A DNA stretch of 64,000 nucleotides from Prunella strophiata (lineage: Eukaryota; Chordata; Aves; Passeriformes; Prunellidae), in the NCBI GenBank assembly GCA_036583965.1, contig JAZBQD010000015.1:25828310-25892309 (forward strand), written 5' to 3'. The position numbers and the translations under genes are program-made. The notes beneath the pieces were generated by a model, which was not told where the DNA came from, did no database searches, and saw only the letters and a list, made by a program, of their open reading frames with translations. This document shows positions 24,755 to 39,061 of this stretch, in pieces; the stretch's first letter is position 1, and each line of letters begins with the position of its first letter.

Positions 24755-27700
24755 AAATGACTTAGGTAAATAATCATCCACTTAAAACATTATTGTATCA
24801 AAATTTTTGAAATGCTATGACACAGATGGTTTTGCCTTATTTTCTTTCAACCACTGCCTTAGCTTCAACAGTTTGTTCTCCTTCCACAGTGCTTCATATT
24901 GTGAAAAGAGAAATGCCATTCACTTATAATACTTAGCAATAAATGTTTTTTGTTCAAGACATTATCAATTAACATACTTTCTGATTTTTGAAACTGAGTC
25001 TTTACTGAATAGGAAGGAGTTCCAGTATATTTAATTGGGCATTGGGACAGGGTGGCAGGAGTGAGGTGGGGAGAGTAAAGGAAAAAAAAACCCAAAGTCT
25101 GTTAAAGTCTATTGCACTTTTCAGGTCTGTCTGCCTCAAATAGAAGTTAAAAACATGTTCTCAGACAAGATAAACTGGTTTATCTCTCAAGATTAACACA
25201 AGTTCTGATATTTTACTATCAAATAGATATAATGTTCTCTCATCCTAATACCCAGAAATTTGGAGCCTAAGAATTTTAGCAATCAGATTTCTGCTTTTCT
25301 GGACCAAAATTTTTGAGTGCAATAGTAGGCATGTCTAGGCTGCGGTCTCAATTTTTATGTGTTGTTTGCAAATACTTTAACTTAAGACAGGTTTGACATG
25401 ACTGACTGAACAAGATTAGATTTGACCTTTATAGGTATAATTGAATTTTTGACGGAAAGGCAAGTGACAGTTTTTTTGTCCAGCCAACCTATAGTTGGCT
25501 GAACAGTAATTTATAAAGTGTTTTTATCACACACACTAAAAAAATCAGCTGAACAGTATTATTTGGAGGAAGTTAAAGGGAGAAACAGACTATTACTTAA
25601 GAAATTTGAGCTTTCCCTCTCCCCCTCTCCTTCCTTCCTCCCCAGCCACCTGAAAAAAATGCTGTGGAAGAAAAGTTAATGATGGAAGCTCTCTGAGTTC
25701 CTGAACTAAAACTATCCCATGAAAAAGTAAATAATTGAGCCCTGGTGAGACAATGAATTCTGACTGTCTCCAGTCAGAATTTGGATAGTCATGCTTCCAC
25801 ATTAACTTTTACAGGTGCACTTTTGAAGCCAGTCCCAGAATTGGTCATATCTACTGCTTCATTCAAATTGCTGTGTGAAGAAAATTAATAAATTAGCAGC
25901 TGATGAAAATATTATCTGTCATTTTCCAACCCCACTGAGACAGAACTTAAATTTACACCTATTTCCCCATTTATATAGTGCATATGACATAAGGCTACTG
26001 GATACAAAATTGCCATTTGTTCATGAAAGTTATGCAGCAAAAGCTGTTAATTGGGCTTCTCTGTATGCATAAACAATTTAAAAGTTATAAGACTTATTTC
26101 ATTTTGCCTGTGTTGGATACATGGATGTGGTAAGGTACATTCTCCACATCACTGTGTTTTTCACTAAAAAAGTTTTAGCAAACACTTCTATTTAAAAAAA
26201 CAGGTAAATTTTATACTTTAGGTCATCAGTCCTTCAGGGTTTCCCATTAAAAAAAAAAAAAAATCCTAAAGCTGATAGAAGCAGGCAGTCAGAATGAAGG
26301 AAAGTACACTTTGGGACAATAGAGAAGAAGAAAGATGTATCTATTTTAGATTCTGTTAGACAATTTTTAATGCTTAAGTCATGCTTATTTATGATGCCTG
26401 TGTGTGTGTAAAGTATCCTACCTAACTACACATCAGGACCAAACAGAAGAATGCGAGGAAAACATTTTATGTTTATCTGAGCAAATATTTACCAGTGATT
26501 CTTAAATGCCTTTCTTAACTTATTCATTTCATTGTATAAAGTTATCTTAACTCAAAAGGAGACTTTCTCTGAGAAAGTATGTTGCATTTTGGGGAATTCA
26601 TTTGGAAGCAATTACCAAAGTGTTGAATGCTCAATAGTTGAAACTGAGTGAAAAGATGAATGTAGATTGTTTTATGAGAGATTCAATAGAGTCAGTATGA
26701 ATGCTCCAGAAGTTTTATATTAAGAAATAGTACAATGTTCTACTTTAAAATAGGAATTTATCAAAATATGTGGGATTTATTATGTCTATGTATACACCTT
26801 AAGTGCAAAGGTGGAGATAATATTTTTCTTTTATAATAGATTGATGTATGCTATAAATACTTGAAAAGATTATATTAAAGGTGACATTCAAATTAAAATT
26901 TAATTAAATTTATTGAAAGTTGTTGTGAGTTTATTTCCATTAAAAAAGGCATATTGGAATTTAGTAAAGCCAATAATGAGAGTAGTTTAAATAATATGTC
27001 AAATAGTTGAGGATATTAGCAAAACTATATTCTATTTTTAAAAAAATGCAAAGAAAATTTTTCCTGTGAAGCATTTTTCTTTCACCCCCATTTTAATCTT
27101 ATGCAGAAACACTTTTTTTTCTCTCCAAATTGTCTTTATTTCATCAGTGTTTTCTTCTTTTTCTCATAATATCAAAATATTGTCTCTTCAAATAATATCA
27201 GCTACCAGGTTATTCACCTGACTAAAATATTCATATTTTCCAACTCTGCTCATGGTTACTGACTTTTGATTATGTTTCCAGGTTCTTAAATAGAAGTCTG
27301 TGGAAAATCAATTTAAAAAAAAAAAAATCTTGAATATCCAAAGCATAACAAGTTATTTAGATCAAGACAGGAGCACCCACTTTAACTGTAATTTCATTCT
27401 TAAACAAGAATTCAAAATCTGACTTGGAAAACTTGTTAGACGTAATCATATAATTTGGTGCTATTCTTGAAAAGAAGTATTTGATTTTGTTCTTTAGTAA
27501 TGAGAAAATATCTTTTCATTCCACTCTTATTTCCAAAGGCTGCTGTATTGGACTGTATAGTGTGCAGATTCACATTTCAAAGTGCATTTTTTAATCTCAA
27601 AGGCACAATGTGGATTGAAAAAGGCAATGGTTTTCAAAATAGCAGTCATAGGTAGAAAGTCACACCTAATGAAGGAAGACTCAGAGTTTGCATTTCAGAG

Positions 27701-29673
27701 TGTATTGATTGCCCTGCACTCTCAAGGAAGTGTGTGAGACAGCTACTGAGAGCACACGAAGTGCTGTGAGTGTTGCTTGGTCTTCCACAGAAAGAAATGT
27801 GTGCTCTGCAGCACTTGGTTTTGAAGTTCCAATCCTTCTTCTTCACTGTAAATATTTATTGTTCTGTGAGAAAAATTAGAGGAAAGGAACACTGGTGGAA
27901 TAGAAGGCAGTACTTCTTGTTTCCCATGGGAAGATTTGGGCTGATGTATCTAAAGTATGTGGCTTTCATGAGAAAAACTGGATCAAAGACTTCAGGTTTA
28001 CAAAAAACATGCTTGAATTTACCCAGAAAACTGAAATATCTGGGGGAAGAAAAATAATTTCTTAATTCAAAGTGAATATTTAAGGTCTATACTTAAATCT
28101 CATAATAATGAGCAGATAGATAGAATAGAGACTGGCATGCCCCAACCCAATGGACATATGTTTTAATGCTTAAACTAGCTTTTAAAATGGGTAAATACAG
28201 AAAAAAATATTTTTTAAACATAAATTTTTAATTATGACATTCTGATCTGAATTCATCAGCAGAAACTCAGACTCAGTGAACTTTGAAATCCTTTTCTTCT
28301 CAAAAAAAATTGCAATGTTAACAAACAAATGCATAAGACTAAAACATGGTGAAATAAGCAATGTATGAGGTCAGTCCTAGTCAATGAATTCACCAAAGGA
28401 TTTACATTGGAAGAGCTTTGGATTAAGCCTTTACATATCCCAGCTGGATAACTGGACTTTATCTTCACATTCAGCTGTTTACTGGCCAGCCTGAACAAAA
28501 CAATTTCATGAAACTTTTGTAGAAAGTTGGGCTCAGATGTTTGGAGAATTTAAATAGAAAGCAAGTTTCTCTTTTAATACCTTGCTTCTTTCAAGTACTG
28601 ACATGTATATTGAATTTAAAAAATTCAGTTGTGAATTTCTAGAAAACTTCTGGGACTTCCCTACAGTGCTTTACATGAATGAGCACTTACTGAAGGCAAA
28701 TGAAGCTCAGTTCAAGCAGGACTGATGTTTACAAGAACCACAAAAGCCTGTTGGAGTTTCTGATAGAAAATGGTTTCATCTGTGTGAATAGTATGGTAAG
28801 TTTCCAAAATATTTGCAGAACTTCAAACAGTTCTATTTCCAATAATATACTCACGCTTTCTATATTCAAGCAGGAATAAAGCAGGTAGAAACAAATGCTA
28901 TTTATACATTGTCAATTTTTATAGATTGTAATTTTGTTCCTTCTTTTGAAACTATTTAAACTAATTTTTAAATTTTCTTCTATTAAACTGCTACTATGAT
29001 TCCTTTCCTGTAATAAGTAACCACAAACATACCTTGTAATCCTAAAAAATGCTTCCATGACAAATATTTTGCTGGTCTTCAGGGGGTCCAATGCTGGAAA
29101 TATTCTGACTCTTAATGTTCTGTCAGAAAAGTCTGAGATTGGACAAAATTCTGACTTTCAGATGCTGTATTCATAATGGTTGTATGCTCTCTTCATCTCT
29201 CCTTTGAATGTCCATGTTGACTTGGTTTTGATTTTTTTCTCTCCCAACTGTTATGGACACTTGCTCATTGATAAGAAAGTGTTGTTTCAGACTGCAGTTG
29301 TATAGGAGTACATATACATATGTACTTACAGTGAATGCAAGTAAAATTATAGTAATTAGGAACTGCGAAAGTTCTCTTCCCAGTGTATAATTTTCAGCTG
29401 ATTTGAGCTATGGCAAATTAGGACCTCTCATTAATTTTATCATGACTAGAAATGTACCATGATTTGGTTAAAGTTAACCAAACTCCATGAGAGTACCTTG
29501 TGCTTCTCTGAATTTATTGTGTGTTGTGTAATATTTCTTGTAATCACTAGTGATATCATCTTTCTCCATTTTAACACCTTTTTCAAATAGAACACATCAT
29601 GGTAAGATATTGTAAATTATGGATCTACTCAGTTATTGACAGACAGATTAAACACAGTACCAGAAAACAGCTG

Positions 29674-30165
29674 AATGGGTTGGGTTGGAAGAGACCTTTA
29701 AAGATTGCTTAGTCCATCCAACCTGTCATCAAATTAGGTTCATTCAAGTAATGACCAATTTGGCCTTGAACTCTTCCAACAAAGGGGCATCCACAACCTC
29801 TCTTGCCAACCTGGTCCAGTGTCTCACCAGACTTTTCCTAAAAAATTTCTTCCTTATATCCAGTCTATATCTACTCTCTTTCAGTTTAAATGTATTGCTC
29901 CTTGCCCTGTCACCACAGGCCTTTGTAAAAATCTCTCCATCTTTCTTTCAAGTCCTGTTTAAACATAGAAAAAACATAATAAGGTCTCTGTGGAGTACTT
30001 CCTTCTCCAGGCTAAACCACCCACTCTTTTTTAGCCATTTTCATAGGAGGTCTCCAGCACTGATCATTTTCATAGACTCTCTTCTAGGCCTTCTCCAACA
30101 GGTTGAAGATTTTTCTTTGTGCTGGGGATGCCAGAACTAGATGCAGTGCTCCAAGTGCAGCCTTG
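29674..30165 (-). mobile_element. CR1 LINE fragment, 5'-truncated, minus strand
   Basis: The left edge reads AATGGGTTGGGTTGGAAGAG, the reverse complement of the CR1 3' UTR end. The familiar blocks follow: GGCATCCACAACCTCTCTTG near 29787, CTTCCTTATATCCAGTCTA near 29848, CTTCTCCAGGCTAAACC near 30003 and a GGGATGCCAGAACTAGATGC block near 30125. Length is about 490 bp. The terminal ATTCTATGAT repeats are missing or worn away. A 151-codon frame on the plus strand (29685-30140) is the antisense of this element, not a gene. Divergence looks greater than in the copy at 10777. Confidence 0.93.
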
Positions 30166-33100
30166 GTTTGAAAGAACAATAAGCCAATTATTTTAGTTCT
30201 AGAAAAAATATAATAAAATTTTCTTCAGAAAATCTGACTTGTGGCTGGATTTAACATTGCTACAAAGTAAATATGGCTTTTTCTCCATCATCTGACAGAA
30301 AGGTCCCTATCTAAGTGGAAGGCAAGAAAATGTAGAGTCTCCCCAAAAAACTTCTATGCATATATTTTCAATCAGAAAATGTGTTAGCACTATAGGCCCC
30401 CTCTTTCCTACCACATTTGCCTCTTTCTCAGAATAAAACTATCTATGGAGCTGGAAAAAAAACCCCATTCATCACTTAACTTTAAAATGTCTATATCTGA
30501 TATGCTGATATTTGAAAATATTATTTTTGGATATAGGGGCCAGAGGGAGGTGATGAGAGGTTGTTTATGAGTGATGCTGGCCAGAGCACCTGCTGCCTCT
30601 TCATACTGGATGAACAAAGCACAACTTCACAAGGCTGTGCAGCAATCATTAGCATGAAATGTAAGGATAACACAGAGTGAAAAATGGGGAGGTGGATGGA
30701 GTTTCCTTGCTGTACTGACTCAAGGAAGGTTTGGTACAGAGTTCTCAGCCTTCTTGACAGAAAATAAGGAACAATGCTAACTTCTTTTTATTTATGCTCT
30801 TGTGTAAGAGATTTCCTCATCACATTCCTGGCATAAAGTTTTGTGATAATTCTTATGAGAAACAAGATATTGACCTTCTCATCTTTTCCCCAATTAGGTT
30901 AGACGACATCTTGTGGTACTACTACAAAGATGACTGAGGGTGGGAATACAGAAGAAAGTGACTCTTTTTAAAAATTTTAGTATTTTTGGTTTGAAAAAAA
31001 TCCAAGTCCTTTGCCCAGTAATCATAATAGGGAGGGCCAAAAATGTTTAAAACTTGTGTGTCATAGTTCTGAATTACAGCATTTTTCATAAGATAGATTT
31101 TTATCACTTGTAACGCTTCCCAAAGATGAGTAGATGCACAAAAGTCTCCTTCATTTGAATAAGAGAAAGCTTGAGGGACTAGTGGAAATGCAAGTGAGGG
31201 AGCAAATGACTTAAGAAGTTCTGACTTCAATCTTTATAGGGCTGCTTGAAAAAATTCTAGAATAGTTTATTAATATCACAAAGATATAATGATTTCTCCC
31301 ACATGGCAGGTTTAACAGCACTTCTTATTGAGCAGTCAATGCTGATACTCAGCAGTTGAGGTTGACAACTTCCATGTCATTTTTTCTTCAAAAATACAAA
31401 TAATGACTATCATAGAGCAAAGAGCTAATCAATTAAATAATTTTTGTAAGGCAAATAGGAGCAAAATTTTTTAAAAACTCCATAATTAATTCAGTAAGTC
31501 TATCTGGATGTACCAATCAGAATTTTGTGTTTATTAGCAAAATATATTCTGCAAACATATGGGTATTTGTTTCTTCTATTTCTCATTTGCTTTAATTCTG
31601 CAAGATTGGTGGTCACGTTGATGAATAGGGCAGTGCAGAAGGATTAATAGTATCCCTTAATTATCCAAGGCTTTTGTAACTGTGATCCCATCTCACTGGA
31701 GTCAGGAGACTTTCTGTGTTTTGTAGTAATTTGTCAAATATACAACCAAGTAAAACATCAAGATAACAGGTATTATGTTGAATAACATCTACACAATTTA
31801 TGTAGGATCCAAAAGAATCATCTAAACTACTTTTATTTTTTAGGACACAAGCAGACACTTAAAAAAATAAGTGGAAATATAATATTATATCTATTTATTA
31901 GTTTTGATAACTTATTAATATTATTGCCACTTGGGTATTGATTTATGGGAATCACTACATATCATTGGATCAATCTGGCAATTCACACTGCATGAACTTT
32001 CCTCTAAATTTTTCCCCAGGTGTATGAAGATTGTCCATGCATTTTAAATGTCAGGGTGGCAGCCAGAGTGTTTCTCCAAAGAGCATATTCTCCAATATTT
32101 ATCTCAATATTCTCCACTAAAGAGAAATTTTGATTCAACATTATGTCTTCTATAATTGTAGGATTTTAACAAGATCTGTTTTATTGACATTAAATAATTA
32201 AACTGTTTTTGACCCAGTCTATTTTAAACATGATTTACTAAAACTCAGCCTCAGCCATACCATGAATTTAATTAGCAAGCTGGATGGCAACAGAAAGAAA
32301 GGCTCATTCTTCAAGCTTCAACATTTTGTACTTTTACACAGAATGGCTACATGGCTCCAACTCAGCAAAAGGAGCCCCATTCCTGAACACAAATTGCAAC
32401 TGAGCAACAACCAACCACACTGCTTTCTGGAAAACTGCTGGTTTTATATGCAGAGTTTTGGTAAGGAGCTCATGGCATGTGGAAGGGTTGGTTCAGAGGC
32501 AGAACTCCTTTCTATATTCTCAAAAAAGGGGGAAAGTGCAGTTTTTATAAGCAAATTTCAGCACTTCTGAGAGGGATCTTCTACATTCAACATGTGCATA
32601 AATAAACTCAATTTTTGGAAAATATGTTAATTTATAATTAAAATATACCTGGAATTAACCATAGAAATAAAATTATCAAGATCCTTTTAGATATGAGAAA
32701 CTGCTACATGATATTCACCTTCTCTCCCCATTTCCTACCTTTTATTTTCTCACAGAAAGCAAATTCTTAGACTACTTGTTTTGGCCAATTTATTTTGCCA
32801 ATTGATTCAATATTGACACCTGCTTGATTGGCATGGTATCTAATTAACTGCTGTTCTGTGAGAGCTGCCTACAATTTTGTTTGTACTGCACATTTTTTAG
32901 TGCTCTTCAGACCTCTGATCTGATGTCTGACACACTTGAAGTAACTAGAGCAGAAATTTAGTAAAAGTTCAATACAGAGCGGAGCAATTTAAAGCCAGAT
33001 TGCACTGTAAGCTAAAAGAGTGTAAGCTCCCTTTGTGTGCAACTCAGGCTGCCTGCTTTGAAGTGGAATCCTATCAAGAAAAGCCCTCGAGGCCTTGTCA

Positions 33101-35808
33101 ACCAAGGAGATCGACTGTGGTCTGGTAGATTATTTAAAGGTCATTATTTGGGAGGAGTTTTTCAACAGAATTCACACTGCCTTTTTGAGATGCATTTATT
33201 TTTAAAACAATTACTATTGCATGTTTTGAAAAAAAATATCTCTTTAGAATTAAAGTCTTGCAGGTTATAATTTTCACTGTTGGTTGTGTGACTGTGAACA
33301 AATTGGGAGAAAAAGGATACTGGACACAACTGTGCAGAATCCCACGAACTGCAATGGGCAGAACACAGCCTGCTTGAAGGACAGATAGGATGGACTGACT
33401 GAAATGATAACATCTACAAACCCAGATCTTCCTGAGACTCAAGAAAAAAAATCTTGCAGTTCTGGGGGAAATTAGAAATGGTAAAAAAAAATGTGTTACA
33501 GTAATTTCATAATGCAGCAAGGTGGGACTATTTTGCCTTTTTGCAGTGAGAAAGTTTCCTGTTATAAGAAATCAGTGGTGTTTGATGTTTTTTCTCCACA
33601 GCTTTTTTAATTGCTAATCAGTGTAAACAGGCTTATTTGTCTTTTCACTTTGAGTAAAGGTGGAACAAATCCCAAGTCAAGAACAAGTTCTACAGTGATT
33701 GCTATTAAGCAGAGAGCTCTGTCCTTCCTGCAGCCAATGACACATTCCTCTGCCACATTTTTTGAGAAAAGTCACACCTCAGAAAGACATCCTAACTCTT
33801 AAAATTTACACAGCACTTCAAATCAGACAAGGAGTTTTGTGCAGCTGTTCTGCAACGTATAAAATTTCTTCAGATACTATTATAACTATGAACTATGTTG
33901 TAGTCTTCTTTGGTGTTCTCCATGAAAAAAACATAAAGTAATTAATTGAAACAATATTGTTAATGACCCTCTGCTAAAAGCCAATCCTTTAGTGTCCTCA
34001 TGGCAAGGTATCTATGGTTAAGTCCTTCCAGAAAGACTTCAGGATGAGTTCTTATGTTAATGATACATAAAAGGTTTTTACTTTCTTCTCATAAATTAGC
34101 TTATGACTAAGAATACCTCTTTCCACTCAAAATATGATGCTTTCAGTGGCTAGTTTCTGTAAAATCTCTCAAGAAAACTGTCTCATTTATCATCACACAA
34201 CAATTGATCTCTAAATAGGATACCACAGTTGACTTGTAAATATACCACAATTGAACTAAAAATATGTAGCATTTTCACTTAAAATTAAAAAAAAAAGGTA
34301 TATATTATGAATGTGGATTGTGTATGTAGCAATACATGGCTGAATTAAAGAAGAGTGCAATGTTTATATTTGTGCCTCAGTTATACAAAGGTCTCTTGGG
34401 GTGTGGTACTGATCTACCTCTAGAGATTAAACTGTCTCTAAATGAGAAACCTATTTCCAACCAGTCCAAATATGAACAATATTGCTAAAAGATCTCAAAG
34501 AGACATTGGCAAATTGATTAAACGTAATTGTAAAGAAACCTGTGGGAAAATATGTCATACCTTGAAAACAAAAGATTTAACAGCAGTGAACTCAATATGA
34601 AATACTGAGTGAAGAACAGATTTCTTACTTGTTCCTAGATGTTATTCACAACTTCAATCTTTTTAAAGCAAAGACAAGCAAACGGTCTTATTTTATATAC
34701 CTCATCTTTCCTTTCAAGACTGAAAATTTCTCTAGGGCATAGTGGGAAGATCACCTCAGAATAATAAATTTTTAATGTTAAAATAAAGGTTTCTCCACTG
34801 AAGGCACGATACTGACATTCTAAGTCATCCAGTGAAATTAATGTATTTTCACAAATTATTTGAATAAGAATTGAGGTGAAAAACACTGTTGTGACTAATT
34901 GGATTTAAATGGAAAATTGGTAGAAATGTGGATGCATTGTTTTGAAGATGTTAGCATTTTTAATTAGACTGAAAAAATATAATTATGCTAATGCAGCAAA
35001 TGCTAAATCAGCTTTGAATGCTTCTTTTGTCATGTATTCAAATCAGTTATGTTACTCAAATCCTATTCCACATGAGGAGAATGTAAAAATGGCACAAACT
35101 GGTTGGTAAATAAATCATTGTTTCATTTAAATTTCAATATCTGAGGCCTTGAAACACTATTTGTAGTCAAATATCCTTAATAATTTTATCTCAATAATTT
35201 TTTAAGTATTTTTTTATCAGTGAAGTGAAGCTTGAGAGCTTTGTCCCTCAAAATTTGTTGGTTTATTTTTTTTTTCCAGAAAAATTATTATAAAAACTTT
35301 TTATTTTTTCTCCAGAAAAAATAAAATTATGTAGTATTGCAGTGCAAGTCTACCTCTTAGAGTATTTAATCCACAGCTTTGAACAGTTCATAACAGGAAT
35401 GCAACACAGAAGGAAAGGCTTGTTTGCCATGAAAAGTAGAAACATATTCCATGTCTGGGCTTTAAGATTTGAACTAGTAAATTCACTTCCAGGTGAAGCT
35501 GAAAATATTGGCATTGTTCTTAAAACTCTACACTGTTAAGGATAATCCATCTGATATTCTTAATTTCTAAGACAGGCATATTACAACTGAGATCATTAAA
35601 GGCCCTCTGAAATGTGTGCCCTCCTTGACCAGAATTCAGTCTAAACCAAGAGGACTAATCACCCATCTTTTGGTAGGTAGAAGCAAAGGTACCAGATTTT
35701 GGTTCTCTGAATTAAAGCAAACAAACTCCTTCCAAATCTCCCTACATCCTTTCCATCTTGTCCTTTCCCTGTTCTGAGTTCAGTAGTTAGCCCTCTCAAA
35801 TATGGGCA
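30166..35808. other. AT-rich non-coding stretch, no gene recognised
   Basis: Frames here are at most 128 codons (33134-33520, minus), and none has a recognisable domain; the overlapping frames at 33037-33520 on both strands look like chance. I see no CR1, LTR or notable inverted repeat. Confidence 0.55.
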
Positions 35809-35970
35809 TTGGGATGGGCTGCCCAGGGAGGTGGTGCAGTTGCCATCCCTGGAGGTGTCTCAGAAAGGACTGGGTGTGGCACTGGGTTTAGTTGGCAGGC
35901 TGGACTTAGGTCATTGGTTGGACTCTCGATGCTCTCAAAGTTCTTTTCCAACCTAGCTGCTCCTATAACA
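35809..35970 (+). mobile_element. CR1 LINE 3' fragment, plus strand
   Basis: GGGCTGCCCAGGGAGGTGGT (35816-35835) followed by CCATCCCTGGAGGTGTCTCA, GACTGGGTGTGGCACTGGGT, and CTTTTCCAACCTAGCTGCTC is the standard CR1 3' UTR order. The ATTCTATGAT terminal repeat has decayed to CTCCTATAA. Only about 160 bp remain, so it is a strongly 5'-truncated copy. The 60-codon frame across it is not a gene. Confidence 0.92.
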
Positions 35971-36070
35971 AATTCCTGCTCTTGGAGATAAATATTTTCA
36001 TGCTTGAAAAACAGAATGAAAACAAAAAATATTCATAACATACAAGCCAATAATAAAACAAAACCCATAC

Positions 36071-36205
36071 ATACTCATAAATATATGTATCTTCATACAT
36101 GTGCATTATATTTATAATGCATGTACATAATTTTCACTATATGCATAAATATGTACATGTATTTGTATGTATAAATATATATAAATATGTATATACATTA
36201 AATAA
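36071..36205. repeat. AT-rich low-complexity tract with 9-bp-arm palindrome
   Basis: The tract is made of ATA, TATG and TACA words with almost no G or C outside ATG and CAT. Within it TGCATTATA (36102-36110) and TATAATGCA (36113-36121) are exact reverse complements around two bases, so the region could extrude a small cruciform. Confidence 0.7.
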
Positions 36206-36886
36206 TTGCTTGCATGCTCCAGGGAAACATGACTTTCCTTGGAAGATGAGAACAAAACAATAGGAATTTTTCCAGAGTTACAAAAATATTTCCATTTCTG
36301 AGTGGCACAGTTTGCTGATGCTAGCTTATATCAATAAATAACAATATGATGATGCTGCCTGAAAATTAAGTTTGTGGTTTTAAATTAAGGCAGTCTTATG
36401 TAGACTTGAATCCTTTCTCTAAATTAAACCAAACATTAAAATATCTGTTCCTGGACATTTGGATCTAAGCAATGGATAGAAGATTTTCAATTCCATTAGC
36501 TTCAGCAAAAAGCAGCAAAACATACCAAAAAGATATCAAGACCTTCAACATAAAGTAGAGTATTTTCCTGGAAGCCTAGATTTATAGGAGATATCCTGAC
36601 GCATCCAGAAGTGATATACTACAGTACATTTCCATGACTGACAAGAAAAAAATGTGATGTCAATTTTCTGGTTTATTCCCACAGATGTAGAACAACTTGC
36701 TAATGTTTAACTGCTTTCTTTCAATGTATTTATTACATGACAGAAATATGAAGTAAATTGCAACTGAAATTTTTTATTGTTATATTAAAAATGTTAATAA
36801 AAGCAAGGGTTTATTCATAGCAATTTCTTAAAGTCAACACTTATTGAAGAAGTTATAAAAGGCAACAGAAAGACAAGTAGAACTGC

Positions 36887-37257
36887 TTAGATAATTGGTA
36901 AAAGAAAACCACAATCCATTATATCCATGAAGGTGCATAAAATAAAACCAAAAACCCTCAAAGGAATAACAAAATGGAAGTTCATATGCTGCACAGATAA
37001 ACCAAAGCCCACAACAATCCTTCCATTCACTTTATTTGGAGATATCTTCCTTAATAAGTTTTCAATATCTACTTGAATAGCAAAAATTTTGAGTGCTTTT
37101 GCCTCAAAGTCTTCCCTGATGTGTAGATTTTTAAGGGCCAGAAGAGTTTCATCTACTAGACTTTGCATGAAAACACTTCCAGCAGCCTAGCATTATATAT
37201 TTCCAGAAGAAAGCTCAATGGAAGATTTTGGAGCATTTTTAAATATGGCAGCAGAAT
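36887..37257 (-). pseudogene. Protein-like patch with in-frame stops (speculative remnant)
   Basis: The minus-strand frame from 37168 to 36887 is open for 93 codons. Its first half (about residues 1-50) has the look of a soluble helical protein: many D, E, K, A and L, and few C or Y. Reading the same frame upstream, 37257-37195 again gives 21 protein-like codons (starting DSAAIF), closed by a TAA and then a TAG before the open part. The second half (from about residue 55) turns hydrophobic and random-looking. A plausible reading is a degraded exon or old retroelement coding sequence. I recognise no family, and no good splice acceptor is visible. Chance remains quite possible. Confidence 0.2.
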
Positions 37258-39043
37258 CTTGCCCTTAAAACACAGAAGTTTGACATAGATAGTGACATTT
37301 CTCTTGTTTTATATAACAAGGGTAACATACCTGATTAAGTTTGGTTTGGTTTTTTTTTTTAAATGTTGAATAAGACTTCTAGTGTTATCAAAGTAAAACA
37401 AGTACCAAGAACATTTGTGTGAATTTAGTTATGTAGTTTTTGTGCCCCATCTTGACTTCCCTTCCAACTTCTTTTGAAAAATTTATGTTTGCCTTGTGCT
37501 TTATCTTCTGTGGGATCAATACATGTGGGTATGCAGCTTTGCAAACGCTGCATCTTCAGACACGGCACCAATGAAAGCACTTTTATTGTCACAGCATAAG
37601 GTATCCTGCTGCTACATAAATAGCAAGATGTAAAACATAAATGTTGAAGTGAAGCCCAGGTGTTGATCTTGTGATAAGGTTTAATTACAAGAGCTATTTT
37701 AGGTAAGATTCTCTGATTGACATTGGCAAGATTTTCTGACTGAATCTGTGGTGCTAGGAGGAAAAGAGAAACTTGGCGGTATTACTGACTTTCTGCTCTC
37801 TGGTTGGTTTACAGAGCAGATTAATTAGGTGCTTTGAGCTACCAGAAAGCAATCAGAGATGTATTGGCAACTGAAAAGCTAATAATAAGAAAATAGAATA
37901 TTAATAAGATTTCTAATATGCCACAGTGCATAAACTTACTAACAGGAAAAGGGAGGTTGCAAGATGTTGTTTTTAAAAGTAAAAGAAATGTATATGGACA
38001 AATAGGAGAGCACCCTTTCAGAATTGTGCAGAGTAACATACACTTTCACATGTGCTTTTACTATATACTACATGTAAACTAGTTACTAATAAATTGTTGA
38101 TCCAACATAGCCTCAAATCTAAATTTTTATCTATTTACTTTAAAGACCAGACTCAGAACCTGCAAGCTGCAGAATGTCTACAGACCTGAAAGGATTTTTC
38201 AAGGCAAGAAGTTTTGCATTTTTACAGACTTTTTAATTGATTACTACAACTGATTATTTCATTTAAAATAATGGCTTCATTTTTTTTTTTTTTCCAAATT
38301 ACATATGCTAGCATGGTGAAACACCCTGCTATTCCTTCTCTTGTGTCCTCTGTTTGCATTTTGTGCTTCCCAACTTTGACAGCTTTGTCAATAAAACAAT
38401 CACATCTAATAGATAGGTATAGATCTGACAGCAGATAGTCCTATAAGACATAAATCACAAAGATTCCAGCCTGATTTTACCATATAAGTCAACCTATGCA
38501 CTAATGACACTGACTTATATCTGCTGAGCAGACATATCTACTTAGAAATTCCAGAGATGGAAGTGTGCATTTCCAGAATGCTGCAGAATTATTGAAACCA
38601 ATACAGACTGGATTCATTCAGCTGTATTTTATTACTGTATGCTCTGATTAGATATTCACTCTCATCATATTGCCATTTCCATGGACCTGATTACAATGTA
38701 GTTTCATATAGACTGAAGAAGTTTCAGTTTTACATTTATAGTTGCAAATCATTATAACCTTGCAATTTCCAATACAAAGAGATGTTTGCGGTTTAATTGG
38801 CCAAATTCAGTGACTTTCAAGCAAGCAGTGAACAGCACTGCTAGCATTACACAAGAAGTGACAAAGAGGGGTAGCAATATATCCTAAGTACAGTCCTAGA
38901 ATTGAAGACTAAGACATACTTTCCTAAAAGTATGTCCCAAAATTTGGTCACATAATGTGTGTGACATTGCAAAGGGAAATAATGGTTACATCCCTCTGTA
39001 GGATACCAATTAATATTTTTGAACTTTGAGTTTTGAATTTTCC

Positions 39044-39061
39044 TTTTTTTTTTTTTTTTTT
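39044..39061. repeat. Poly(T) tract, 18 T
   Basis: A clean homopolymer run of 18 T with no recognisable retroelement on either side. Confidence 0.85.

Larger units (their letters stand above)
22071..29673. other. AT-rich non-coding stretch, one weak exon-like segment
   Basis: No frame exceeds 96 codons. Apart from the exon-like segment at 24444-24590, I see poly(A) runs at 26249-26263 (15) and 27315-27327 (13), a degenerate direct repeat at 24620/24731, and a purine-poor run at 25614-25645. No retroelement homology is recognisable by eye. Confidence 0.55.

Noticed and set aside
29685..30140. 151-codon plus-strand open frame
   Set aside because: It is antisense to the CR1 copy at 29674-30165; CR1 reads on the minus strand here.
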